Below, one piece after another: positions 29,632-37,363 of a stretch of DNA of 64,000 nt. The notes beneath the pieces were generated by a model. It was not told where the DNA came from, made no database searches, and saw only the letters and a program-made list of their open reading frames with translations. Source of the stretch: CAZXIC01 sp964640195 (GTDB taxonomy: Archaea; Iainarchaeota; Iainarchaeia; Iainarchaeales; GCA-2688035); assembly GCA_964640195.1 (NCBI GenBank), contig CAZXIC010000004.1, positions 24,157-88,156 on the forward strand, given 5' to 3'. Both the position numbers and the translations under genes were made by a program. How positions within the stretch are numbered: the stretch's first letter is position 1; every line of letters begins with the position of its first letter.

Positions 29632-31161
29632 ATGCCCTTAACCCCCAACCAACTGTGGCTGACTGACGCAAAATACTTAGAGGACAAAAGGGCTGTGCTG
29701 GTTTGTTTCTCCCAACTTGACCTTAGGAGAACGTGCCGCATGCCCTTCTTTCCCTCTTTTTTCGTGGGCAAAGGGAAACAAGAAAAAAAGGCCTTGCCTG
29801 CGCTAATTTCCTCCCTGGACTGCCAGCGCTTCAGGCTGGAGGAGAACAAAACTGGATTCAAAGTAACTGCTTCTACTTTCACTGACCTGAACAACCTGGC
29901 AAATTCGTTGTTCGAGGCAACGGGTTTCAGGGCGGTTGTTCTGCAGCCGGAGCGGCAGTTTTTGCTCGCAGCCGGCTGGAGCTACTTTGACTGCTTCCAC
30001 TTCTTCTCGGAAAAGGAATTTGCCCCTGTTGAAAGCAGCCTGCTGCCAAAAGTAAAGCTGCCCTTCTTCTCGGAGCCGTTGCCAAAAACAGTTGAGCAGC
30101 TGCTTTCCCTTGATGCCATGGCAGCAGTTAGAACGCTCAGGTCAATTGCCGCAAGCAATGCACTGTGCTTGCCATTGGATGCTTTGCCGCCTCACAATAG
30201 CATGAGGGCAGAGGCCTTGTTTGAGAATACCTTCTGGCAAAGCGGTGAAAGCCGGCAGCTGCCGCTTAATGCAGAAAGCCATGCAGGGCAAGGGCCTCTG
30301 CCCACGCTTTCAGGCGCGACACTGGTTGACTTCAGCCAGTTATGGCCGACTATCCTCACCAAGCCCTTTTACAACATCGGCAGTGATACGATTGACTGCG
30401 TTTGCTGCAAGCCCAGCAACCTGCAGAGCAGGAACCTGCTGCCCAGCACGCTTGTTTCCGTCCGGTTCCTGCAGGACGGGTTTTACTTTGACAGCCTTTT
30501 CCCAAGGTTCGCCCAGCGCTTCCACGCCGAAAACAACCAAAAAGAGGGCAGGCTTCGCAGGATGAGGGAATTCTCCCTGCCAATTGTCCCAGTGGGGCCT
30601 TTCAACAGGCACGACCAGGCGGTAATCCCATTGCACGATGCACTCAGGCTCTCAGCCCTGGGCAAAGCGGAAATCCTTTCGGTGCAATTGATGCATTGGT
30701 TTTGCTTAAAGCACGAATCTGCTTTATCTAAAAAAATAGTGCAATTGCAGAAAAAAATTTCCATGCTTGAAAAGGAAATGCAGTTGTACGAAAGGGGTGC
30801 ATTTAAAAAACACGGCTTGGGGGCACTGCAGCTGCTTGACGCAAATGTTGAGTTTCTCTTCAAGAAAGCAAAGCTGTTTGTCCTGTCAAAGCTGCTCACA
30901 GAGCTGCCCCCGCATCTGGGAAACAGGGAAAGCGCATTTTTCAGGCATGATGTAGGCAGCGCTGCCAACAGCGTGGCAGAGCTGATTTTAAGCAATTTCA
31001 AGTCATTCGCCCAGCAACAAGGCGGCAGGACAGTCTTGCTCGGCAACGGCAGGGCGGTTGTTAAGAGCGACAGGCCGCTTTCCCTGATTCAGCGCTTTAG
31101 CGAGGCGCAGAAAATCCCGGTTCTCATCAAGCCAAAGAATGGCCCCAAAAGTGGGCTTTGA
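29632..31161 (+). CDS. degenerate, probably inactive family B DNA polymerase homolog
   Basis: 509 residues. Motif A of PolB is recognisable as TLVDFSQLWPTIL (about 230-242, normally DxxSLYPSII), followed by NIGSDTIDC and a CVCCK cysteine group. Motif C, normally YGDTDS, appears as LGNGRA (about 470-475), with both catalytic acidic residues lost, and the polypeptide stops about 34 residues later so the thumb is missing. No complete 3'-5' exonuclease motif is seen. It is therefore likely a structural or regulatory paralog. It follows the nurA-herA operon on the same strand. Confidence 0.6.
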   Translation: MPLTPNQLWLTDAKYLEDKRAVLVCFSQLDLRRTCRMPFFPSFFVGKGKQEKKALPALISSLDCQRFRLEENKTGFKVTASTFTDLNNLANSLFEATGFRAVVLQPERQFLLAAGWSYFDCFHFFSEKEFAPVESSLLPKVKLPFFSEPLPKTVEQLLSLDAMAAVRTLRSIAASNALCLPLDALPPHNSMRAEALFENTFWQSGESRQLPLNAESHAGQGPLPTLSGATLVDFSQLWPTILTKPFYNIGSDTIDCVCCKPSNLQSRNLLPSTLVSVRFLQDGFYFDSLFPRFAQRFHAENNQKEGRLRRMREFSLPIVPVGPFNRHDQAVIPLHDALRLSALGKAEILSVQLMHWFCLKHESALSKKIVQLQKKISMLEKEMQLYERGAFKKHGLGALQLLDANVEFLFKKAKLFVLSKLLTELPPHLGNRESAFFRHDVGSAANSVAELILSNFKSFAQQQGGRTVLLGNGRAVVKSDRPLSLIQRFSEAQKIPVLIKPKNGPKSGL

Positions 31162-31219
31162 TAACTATTTTTAAATTTTCCCTCTTTTAAAGTATTAACG
31201 CCTATTTTTGGTTTTCTCC

Positions 31220-31423
31220 ATGCCCGCAATGACAAGATTTGAGAGAGCAAGGCTGATTAGCGCAAGGGCGCTGCAGCTGTCGCTGGGCGCGCCGCCATTG
31301 GTAAAGCCCCCGAAGGGCACAAAACCATATGATTTGGCTAAGCAGGAATTGGAGCAGGGAGTGCTGCCCTTGGTTGCTTTAAGGAGACTGCCAAGCGGCA
31401 AACTGGAAAAGATAGCTGTTTGA
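31220..31423 (+). CDS. rpoK: RNA polymerase subunit K (Rpb6/omega homolog)
   Basis: 67 residues from the ATG at 31220. The family signature TRFERARLISARALQLSLGAPPLV is complete, as is the C-terminal ELEQGVLPLVALRRLPSG. The subunit stabilises the RNA polymerase clamp and RpoA' binding. A TATA-like CTATTTTTAAATT is about 45 bp upstream. It precedes eS17 by 12 bp. Confidence 0.96.
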   Translation: MPAMTRFERARLISARALQLSLGAPPLVKPPKGTKPYDLAKQELEQGVLPLVALRRLPSGKLEKIAV

Positions 31424-31435
31424 GGGGGGCGTTTT

Positions 31436-31630
31436 TTGGGCAAAGCGGTTCCAAGGAGCATTAAAATCAGGGCAGAAACGCTGTTGCTGCGCTTTCCAGA
31501 AAAATTCGGCCCGGATTTCGAAAAAAACAAGCGGTTGATTGACGAATTGCAGCTGCCGTTCAGCAGGTTTGAGAGGAACATGGTTGCCGGCTTTATTACA
31601 AGGAAGATAAAAGAAAAACAGCTTAGCTAG
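31436..31630 (+). CDS. rps17e: ribosomal protein eS17
   Basis: 64 residues, the archaeal length. It shows the helix-rich family pattern IKIRAETLLLRFPEKFGPDFEKNKRLIDEL...RNMVAGFITRKIKEK, given here by parts. The start is the TTG at 31436, since no ATG precedes GKAVPRSIK. It overlaps the rad50 stop on the opposite strand by 4 bp. Confidence 0.93.
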   Translation: MGKAVPRSIKIRAETLLLRFPEKFGPDFEKNKRLIDELQLPFSRFERNMVAGFITRKIKEKQLS

Positions 31631-33690
31631 GCCTGAATTGGAACCTGCACCGGTTTTGTTGCGCCGTCCGTATCCTTGTTTCTTTCCAGGACATACAGGT
31701 TTGCGGATGCAGCCTTCCTCATCTCACTGTCGTGGGTTATTACAAAAATCTGTTCAACCATCTGCGGCAAATGCTGCTGGAACATGCTGCTTAAGGCGCT
31801 CACAGCGCTGCTGTCCAGGTTGTGCGTTGGTTCATCCAAAATCAGCCAGCCAAGGTTCTGCGTCAGGACAAGGGAGAACGCTATCCTGATGCAGATTGCT
31901 GCCGCGCTTCTTTCGCCGCCGCTTAAAATTCCTTCAACCCTCTGCCAGCCGCCTGCCCTTGTCTTAACCTTCAACTCGTAGCTTCCTTCCTCCACGTGCA
32001 TTTTTGCCGCCACAAAGTCCCTGTAGGGGTAAATCCCCTGCCAGATGCTTTCCATTGCCTGGTTGATTGTTTCAACCATGGTCAAGCGCAGCTCGCTCTG
32101 CGTTGCCTGCAGCGAATTGTTGAAACAGAGGAGCTGGGCAACGCTGTTTTCAATTCTTTCAACTTTCCCCTCGGCATCCTGCAGCTGTTCTTTTGTCTTC
32201 GTTATTTTCAGCAGCCTTTCCCTCAGCTCCTTAACCAGTTCGCTGTTTGCTGCAATGCTTTTTCTGCTGCTTTCAATTGCAGCCTTTTCCTCAACCGCAG
32301 CCCTTCTTTTCGCCTGCAGCGCTTTTTCATCAAAGCTGAGGGCATGCAGCCGGCGTTCAGTTTTGTCTGCTTCTGTTAAAAGCAGTCCAAGCTGCCTTTC
32401 CTTTTCAGCCAGCAGTGCAATTTTTTCGCCCAAATGCTTTAACTCAATCCCGGCTGCCCAGAGCTTTTCTTTTTCAGCTGCTGTTTTTTCAGTTTTTTCC
32501 CTGGTTTGCTCCAATTTTTCTTCAATCCCTTCCATTTGCTTCTCAGCCTTTTCCCTGTCCAGAGCGAGCTTTCTCTGCCCTGCCTTGTTTTCATCTATCA
32601 GCTGTTCCCTTGTCTTTTCCTCAAGTTTCCTCCTGCAGACAGGGCAAACAGCTTTAATTCCCTGCAGCTGCAGCAGGTGTTCTCGCAGCTCATGTTCCTT
32701 CCCATCTGCAACAGCGATTGCTTTCTCTGTTTCACTCAGCTCTCTTTCTTTTTTCTTTTCCAGCGCCTGCGCTTCCTTCAATTCCTTTTCCTTTTTCTGC
32801 AGCAGTTCCCCCAGCTCCTTTTTCTCAGCCTCCAACCCAGCCTCTGTTTTGCCCTTTGATTCTTTCCTTGTTTCCCCAATCGCCTTCTGCAGTTCCTCGA
32901 TTTTTGCCCTGCTTTTGACAAGCAAGTCATGCAGGGAATTGAATTCCTGTTCCCTTTTCTCCAGTTCAGTAGCCTCTTTTTCCAAAAGCTGTGCAGCCTT
33001 CTCTTTCTCCTTTATCTTTTCCAGCAGTTCCTGGCTCTCAAGCTCCTTTTGCTCAGCCCTCTTGTGCAAATCCTTCTCCTCTTCCGGCAGCAGCATGCCC
33101 CTCTGCTGCTGCAGCCACTGCCTCTTGTCCCTTGCAGTGCCCCGTAGCCTGTTTGCAACACTTACCGCATTCGCCCTGACTGTTTCATACTTCCTCAAGT
33201 CAAGCAGCTCGTCAAAGCGCTGCTTCCTGTCTCTTGGTGAGAGGCGCAGAAAGTAGTCTATTTCATTCTGCTCAGAGTAAACCGCCCTGCTGAAAAGGTT
33301 GTAGCCTATTTCAATCGCCCGCTCAACAGCCTTGTTCACGTCGCTTGGCTTCGGGCCTGCAACAAGTTTCCCTTCACAGTACAGCTTTGCTTCCGAGCTG
33401 CCGTGCCTCTTGATTGTTCTCTCAACCCTGTACTGCTTGTCAGCATAGTCAAACAGCAGCTGCACCGCAGCATCAGATGCCTCATTCGGCCTGCTCTGAA
33501 TCACTTCTTCCAGTGAAATTCTCCTTGCCTGCAGCCCTGGGAATGTGCCGAACAGGGCAAAGCAGACCGCGTCCATGACGCAGCTTTTGCCGCTTCCCAT
33601 CCGCCCGACAAGAACGTTTGTGCCCTTGCCAAACTCGAACGTGCTGTCTGCATGAGTCTTCCAGTTATGCAGCATTACGCTGGAAATCAA
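31627..33690 (-). CDS. rad50: Rad50 SMC-like ATPase, compact
   Basis: 687 residues, shorter than most archaeal Rad50 (about 850-1000). N-terminal half: VGRMGSGKSCVMDAVCFALFG (Walker A near 33-40) and the Q-loop region. Coiled-coil arms of K/E/Q heptads occupy about 180-550 with the zinc hook AVCPVCRRKLEE (CxxC near 345). C-terminal half: LSGGERSAAAICIRIAFS (signature), WLILDEPTHNLD (Walker B) and FVITHDSEM. The coiled-coil arm is short. The start is TTG at 33690. Its usual partner mre11 is not adjacent here. Confidence 0.94.
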   Translation of the reverse strand: MISSVMLHNWKTHADSTFEFGKGTNVLVGRMGSGKSCVMDAVCFALFGTFPGLQARRISLEEVIQSRPNEASDAAVQLLFDYADKQYRVERTIKRHGSSEAKLYCEGKLVAGPKPSDVNKAVERAIEIGYNLFSRAVYSEQNEIDYFLRLSPRDRKQRFDELLDLRKYETVRANAVSVANRLRGTARDKRQWLQQQRGMLLPEEEKDLHKRAEQKELESQELLEKIKEKEKAAQLLEKEATELEKREQEFNSLHDLLVKSRAKIEELQKAIGETRKESKGKTEAGLEAEKKELGELLQKKEKELKEAQALEKKKERELSETEKAIAVADGKEHELREHLLQLQGIKAVCPVCRRKLEEKTREQLIDENKAGQRKLALDREKAEKQMEGIEEKLEQTREKTEKTAAEKEKLWAAGIELKHLGEKIALLAEKERQLGLLLTEADKTERRLHALSFDEKALQAKRRAAVEEKAAIESSRKSIAANSELVKELRERLLKITKTKEQLQDAEGKVERIENSVAQLLCFNNSLQATQSELRLTMVETINQAMESIWQGIYPYRDFVAAKMHVEEGSYELKVKTRAGGWQRVEGILSGGERSAAAICIRIAFSLVLTQNLGWLILDEPTHNLDSSAVSALSSMFQQHLPQMVEQIFVITHDSEMRKAASANLYVLERNKDTDGATKPVQVPIQA

Positions 33691-33779
33691 AATGCAACCC
33701 CAAAAAGTATTTGCACGAAAAGAAGTTAAATGTCTTTTATTCCAGTTAAGCCTGGCACAGCAGGCTCTAAAACCGCCGC

Positions 33780-34040
33780 TTAAACCAGCGTCATTTCCTG
33801 CATTTCGGCGTCCTCTACAAGAGGCAGGGAGTTCAGCTCTTTTGAAAGCATTTCAACAGCCCTGTCGTCCTTTTCAGGGACAGTGAAAGCCGCCTTTATC
33901 ACCTCAACGCCAAAGCCGATTGGTATTTTCTTCGCGTCCCTGAATTGGCCGCTTCGCACGCCCCTGAGGCTTTCAATGGTTTCGTCAATCTTCCCCATGT
34001 CAGCAGCGTTTATTTTATAGATTACCACTGTTTTGCCCAT
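33780..34040 (-). CDS. ef1b: elongation factor 1-beta (aEF-1beta)
   Basis: 86 residues, the archaeal length. It is the nucleotide-exchange factor for aEF-1alpha. The family strands and helices are present: KTVVIYKINAADMGKIDETIESL, VEVIKAAFTVPEKD (given in parts) and a C-terminal EDAEMQEMTLV. The start is ATG 34040 or 34043. A zinc-ribbon gene lies immediately upstream in the same direction, an arrangement common in archaea. Confidence 0.93.
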   Translation of the reverse strand: MGKTVVIYKINAADMGKIDETIESLRGVRSGQFRDAKKIPIGFGVEVIKAAFTVPEKDDRAVEMLSKELNSLPLVEDAEMQEMTLV

Positions 34041-34075
34041 CAAAGGTCACCAGAAAACCAGTTTATTTTCCTCAT

Positions 34076-34231
34076 TCACGGCCCTTCGAACCCGCATTCA
34101 GGGCACCTGTATGCCTTTGCCGTGCGCCTGCACGCCTGGCACCTGACTATGGCTGACTTCCCGCATTTGGGGCACCTGAATTCCACATAGCCGCCAGCAA
34201 CTTCCTTGTTGCAGGTGCTGCAAACCTTCAC
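34076..34231 (-). CDS. zinc-finger protein, HVO_2753-like
   Basis: 51 residues with four zinc-binding pairs: VCSTCNK, RCPKCGK, RCQACRR and RCPECGF. Started at the GTG at 34231; no earlier in-frame ATG is suitable. Members of this group sit directly upstream of the aEF-1beta gene in many archaea and are thought to bind RNA or ribosomes. It is short enough to be missed by length-limited gene finders. Confidence 0.8.
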   Translation of the reverse strand: MKVCSTCNKEVAGGYVEFRCPKCGKSAIVRCQACRRTAKAYRCPECGFEGP

Positions 34232-34313
34232 GCCGAATCACCAGAAAACTCCAAAAAAAGGATTCCCTGAACCAAATAATCTTGTAAGAGGATTCCTTAA
34301 AAAAGGCTACTGT

Positions 34314-34694
34314 TTATTTTTTCGGTCCAAGGGTTCTTGCAATAAACTGTGCAAAAAAAAGGTTTCTGTCAAAAGGTTGTCCTGCGGCCTCAGCCTTGTC
34401 TTCTGCCCGCAGTTCTAGTTCACTGATGTCAAACTGCTTTGCAAGCTGGTCGTAGGCCTTCAAAAAAACTTGCTTTGGGTTTCTGTACCCCGCTCTTTCA
34501 CATGCTGTGCAAAAAAAAGGCATTTGGGCTGCTTCTGAAGCCATCTTCTCTACAGATGAAATTACGTTTTCCGGTCTTTTGACTTTTCTTTTGCGGGATC
34601 CCTGTTGAGCCACTGTCTCTAGCTGGGGTTGAGTTTTTTTCTTTCTCTTAAAAAGCCCGATTAGAGAAAATCGCCCGCTACTTGGTTTTTTCAT
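34314..34694 (-). CDS. small protein with C-C pair, unknown
   Basis: 126 residues. A basic N-terminus (LFKRKKKTQ, RKRKVKRPENV) and a C-terminal helical part containing FFCTACERAGYRNPKQVF, with one CxxC. It ends RTLGPKK. It may be a membrane-peripheral or nucleic-acid-binding protein, but no family is recognised. Upstream, at 34735-34743, is the promoter of the divergent tRNA-Arg gene. Confidence 0.55.
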   Translation of the reverse strand: MKKPSSGRFSLIGLFKRKKKTQPQLETVAQQGSRKRKVKRPENVISSVEKMASEAAQMPFFCTACERAGYRNPKQVFLKAYDQLAKQFDISELELRAEDKAEAAGQPFDRNLFFAQFIARTLGPKK

Positions 34695-34766
34695 TTTGCA
34701 AAACCCCGTCTAATATATTCACTATTTCGCATCCTTTTAAACCTTTGCGCAGCAATTAGTTTTTTG

Positions 34767-34841
34767 GGACCCGTAGGCTAGTCTGGATGAGACTGCCCGG
34801 CTTCGGACCGGGTGACGGGGGTTCAAATCCCTCCGGGTCCG
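34767..34841 (+). tRNA. tRNA-Arg(TCG)
   Basis: Acceptor GGACCCG/CGGGTCC with discriminator G. Anticodon stem CCCGG/CCGGG around loop CTTCGGA, anticodon TCG at 34803-34805. T arm GGGGG-TTCAAAT-CCCTC with one G-T pair. No intron, 75 nt, no encoded CCA. TATA-like TTTTAAACC lies at 34735-34743, about 25-30 bp upstream. It is the only uninterrupted tRNA in the window. Confidence 0.93.
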
Positions 34842-34929
34842 CTACGCGGCGAAATCCGCGTGTGATTTAATGGCATACGAAGTATGCCATGTGCTCGCCC
34901 TTTTGGGCTCGCACTTGAAGGGCGGTTGG
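34842..34929. repeat. tRNA 3' spacer with stacked hairpins (repeat family, copy B)
   Basis: Directly after tRNA-Arg come two perfect inverted repeats, ACGCGG/CCGCGT (about 34844-34861) and GGCATAC/GTATGCC (34871-34887), then ATGTGCTCGCCC...GGGCTCGCAC. The last element resembles the CTCGC-rich half of the copies at 39500 and 44360. It may serve as terminator or processing signal for the tRNA. Confidence 0.5.
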
Positions 34930-35346
34930 ATGAAGCTGGTTAGTGCTTGCCTGGCTGGAATGAATGTATGGCACGATGGGAGCAACAGGGCAAACCGGAA
35001 AATAATTGAACTGGTTAAGGCAGGGAAAGCGATTCCTGTCTGCCCGGAGCTTCGGGCTGGGTTTGGCATACCGAGGGAAAAGATGGAAATCAAGGGTGGC
35101 AGGGTTTTCACTGAAAGCGGCAGGGATGTAACAGAGCAGGTGCGGAAGGGAGCGCAGGAAGTGCTGCACATAGCAAAGCTTTTTGGCGTTAAAGAGGCAA
35201 TACTCAAAAGCAAGAGCCCGAGCTGCGGCAAGGGAAAGGTTTACGACGGCTCTTTCTCCGGAAAGCTGGTTGAGGGAAATGGTTTAACAGCGGAACTGCT
35301 GCTGCGGAACGGGATAAAGGTTTTAACTGAAGGCGACCTGGAATGA
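34930..35346 (+). CDS. DUF523 / TudS-like thiouracil desulfidase-type protein
   Basis: 138 residues from the ATG at 34930. Conserved cysteine motifs of the family are present: VSACLAGMNV (C near 6), VCPELRAGFG (C near 38) and KSPSCGKGKVYDG (C near 93). In characterised members the cysteines hold a [4Fe-4S] cluster that takes sulfur from 2-thiouracil or thio-RNA bases. An in-frame codon at 34870 lies in the repeat element and is rejected. It overlaps the acetyltransferase start by 4 bp (ATGA). Confidence 0.85.
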   Translation: MKLVSACLAGMNVWHDGSNRANRKIIELVKAGKAIPVCPELRAGFGIPREKMEIKGGRVFTESGRDVTEQVRKGAQEVLHIAKLFGVKEAILKSKSPSCGKGKVYDGSFSGKLVEGNGLTAELLLRNGIKVLTEGDLE

Positions 35347-35918
35347 GGCAGGGCAAGATTGTGGAAGAGTTTGATGTAAAGAACAAGAGCGGGGAAAAGC
35401 TGCGCGTTGTTTTCAGGCATCCGAGCAAGAAAGATGCCAGGCATATGCTGCGTCTGGTTAACAGCGCGAGGGACGAAGCAGAGTACCTTGGAATGCGGCA
35501 CCATGAAACAATGCGCACCGAGCGGGAATTCATTGCAAAGCAGCTTGAAAACATGAAAAAGAAGAGAGGCATTTGCCTGTTCGTTGAGGTAAACGGCGAG
35601 CTTGCTGGAAACTCAGTGATTCGGCCACTTGAGTTTGATGTCTCTCCCCACGTTGGTCACTTCGGGATAATGCTACACGAGAACTTCACCGGCATCGGCA
35701 TAGGAACAAGGCTGATGCGCAAAATGCTGCAGCTTGCAAGGACAGAAACAGGGTTCAAGGTGATTGAAAGCGGTTATGCTGCAAAGAACCGGAGAAGCGT
35801 GAAACTGCACAGGAGATTTGGATTCAGGCGCTACGGCAGGTTTCCAAAAGAATTGCAGTTGAGAGACGGCACATACTGCGACCACGTGTACGTTTGCAAG
35901 ACTATCAAGAAGCTCTGA
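35343..35918 (+). CDS. GNAT-family N-acetyltransferase
   Basis: 191 residues. The acetyl-CoA-binding loop NFTGIGIGTRLMRKMLQLA (about 118-136, with Q/R-x-x-G-x-G/A spacing as G-I-G-I-G-T) and the YAAKNRRSVKLHRRFGFRRYG segment (motif B-like) are clear. The acceptor is unknown; the family acts on small molecules, peptides and ribosomal proteins. Translation is probably coupled to the preceding TudS-like gene. It converges on the CCA gene. Confidence 0.87.
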   Translation: MRQGKIVEEFDVKNKSGEKLRVVFRHPSKKDARHMLRLVNSARDEAEYLGMRHHETMRTEREFIAKQLENMKKKRGICLFVEVNGELAGNSVIRPLEFDVSPHVGHFGIMLHENFTGIGIGTRLMRKMLQLARTETGFKVIESGYAAKNRRSVKLHRRFGFRRYGRFPKELQLRDGTYCDHVYVCKTIKKL

Positions 35919-37301
35919 TTAAAGGAATTCCTCTTCCCCTTTCAGGTAGCCTGTCAGAAAGCTTGCGAATTCCTTGTTTTGCTTGAACAATTGAACAATC
36001 TTTTCTTCCTGCACTATCCTGCACAGCTTGTTTATTGCCTTCCTCAGCAGTTGTTTTTCAACCCTTTTCTCTTTCCGGAGGAAGTCCTGCAGAAAGCGCT
36101 CAACCTTTGTGTATTTCCTCGGCACCTCAATGACCCACCTGCCTGCCTCAATCCTCGGTCCAGCAAGAACTCTCTTGTGCGCCTGCAGGAATTCTCTGCT
36201 GTTTAACTCATCTGTTACAAAGGGCCCGACCTTCTTCATTGTTTTCTGCAGTGTCCTGCCTTCCACCTCAAAAACAAGCACTATTGCCCGCTTTTCATCT
36301 GTCCAGGCCTCGCTTCTTGTTACCTTGAATTCGCGTAGCTGCAGCTGCTTTTCAATTTTCCTCGCAAGGCGCTGTGCCTGCCCCCACACAATGTCTGCAA
36401 GCGCCTCCTTTGGATAGCCGAGCTTCACTGCAACCAGCTCTTTTTTCTGCAGCATTTTCCTCAACCTTGCAACGTTCCAGGGCCTTTCCTTGCGCGGGAA
36501 AAAGAACCTTTCATCAGGCTTTCTGAGGAATGCCCTGGCTGCAGCAACAATCCTTGAGAACTGGTTCAGTGAAAGCGCAGCTGCAACATTTCTGTTTTTG
36601 TCCACTGGGTCAACCACAACAAGCGGTGCGTCGTGGAAGCGTTTCCTTGCCTCTCCCTCCTTGTAGTAGCGCTGCAAATCAATTACCGTGCCCTGCTTCC
36701 AGCTTGCGATTGCTTTAAGCGAATTTAGGAAAGAGCCATAGTGCAAAACAAGCAGTTCAACCACGTAGCCTGGAACGCTGCTCGCCTTGATGTCTGCACC
36801 ATATGCCTTTATCCCCTTAAAAAACTGCCTCAGCAGCCTTATCTCAGCTCTGCTCTTTGCATTAAGTCTTTCTTGGAGAAAGCGGTTGTGGAAAGGGCTT
36901 CTGTCCACAGCGCTGAGCAGCAGCCCTGCCCTGCCTACCTTGTAGCTCGGCACTATTTCAACGTCAAACCCCTCGATTACGCCCCTGATGTAAGGGTGCT
37001 CTGAGAAGGCTTTCTCCCACTGCATGCCCCTAAAAACCCTCTTGCCAATCCTCAGCCCTTCCCTTTCAAACTCTTTTCTTTCAAGTTTTTGCGGGAATAG
37101 GACGAATATGTCCAAGTCGTTGTCGCCCCTCAAATGCGTATCCCTGGCAATGCTCCCGCAAAGCAGCACTTCAACGTGCTTTCCCCCGCTTTCCCTTATC
37201 TGCCTGATTATTTTTGCAGCCAACTGCCTTTCCTTTCCTTTCTCCTTTTCACTTGGTGTAATCCTTGCAAGAATAATGTCAAGCATTTTTTGCACGGGCA
37301 C
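35919..37301 (-). CDS. cca: archaeal CCA-adding enzyme (class I)
   Basis: Adds CCA to tRNA 3' ends. 460 residues, the family length. The nucleotidyltransferase motif is LLCGSIARDTHLRGDNDLDIFVLFP (G-S plus D-x-D, about 46-68, given in parts in the family). Later segments (EGFDVEIVPSYKV, KAYGADIKASSVPGYVVELLVLHYG) match the central domain. No tRNA in this window encodes CCA, so the enzyme is needed. The start is GTG or ATG at 37301 behind a TATA-like box shared with the divergent ATPase gene. Confidence 0.93.
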   Translation of the reverse strand: MPVQKMLDIILARITPSEKEKGKERQLAAKIIRQIRESGGKHVEVLLCGSIARDTHLRGDNDLDIFVLFPQKLERKEFEREGLRIGKRVFRGMQWEKAFSEHPYIRGVIEGFDVEIVPSYKVGRAGLLLSAVDRSPFHNRFLQERLNAKSRAEIRLLRQFFKGIKAYGADIKASSVPGYVVELLVLHYGSFLNSLKAIASWKQGTVIDLQRYYKEGEARKRFHDAPLVVVDPVDKNRNVAAALSLNQFSRIVAAARAFLRKPDERFFFPRKERPWNVARLRKMLQKKELVAVKLGYPKEALADIVWGQAQRLARKIEKQLQLREFKVTRSEAWTDEKRAIVLVFEVEGRTLQKTMKKVGPFVTDELNSREFLQAHKRVLAGPRIEAGRWVIEVPRKYTKVERFLQDFLRKEKRVEKQLLRKAINKLCRIVQEEKIVQLFKQNKEFASFLTGYLKGEEEFL

Positions 37302-37320
37302 TCACCTACTATTAGGTGGG

Positions 37321-37334
37321 AATTATTATATATG
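37321..37334. promoter_or_regulatory. bidirectional TATA-like box between cca and the secretion ATPase
   Basis: AATTATTATATATG is nearly symmetric. Spacing of about 25 bp places one transcription start near 37303 (cca starts at 37301) and the other near 37355 (ATPase GTG at 37364), so one A/T core may serve both directions with near-leaderless mRNAs. Confidence 0.45.
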
Positions 37335-37363
37335 ATTTAACGTTTTATATATTACGACCTACT

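Noticed and set aside
32045..33256. A 403-codon plus-strand ORF rich in serine and leucine
   Set aside because: It is the antisense of the rad50 coiled-coil; no independent domain or start signal.
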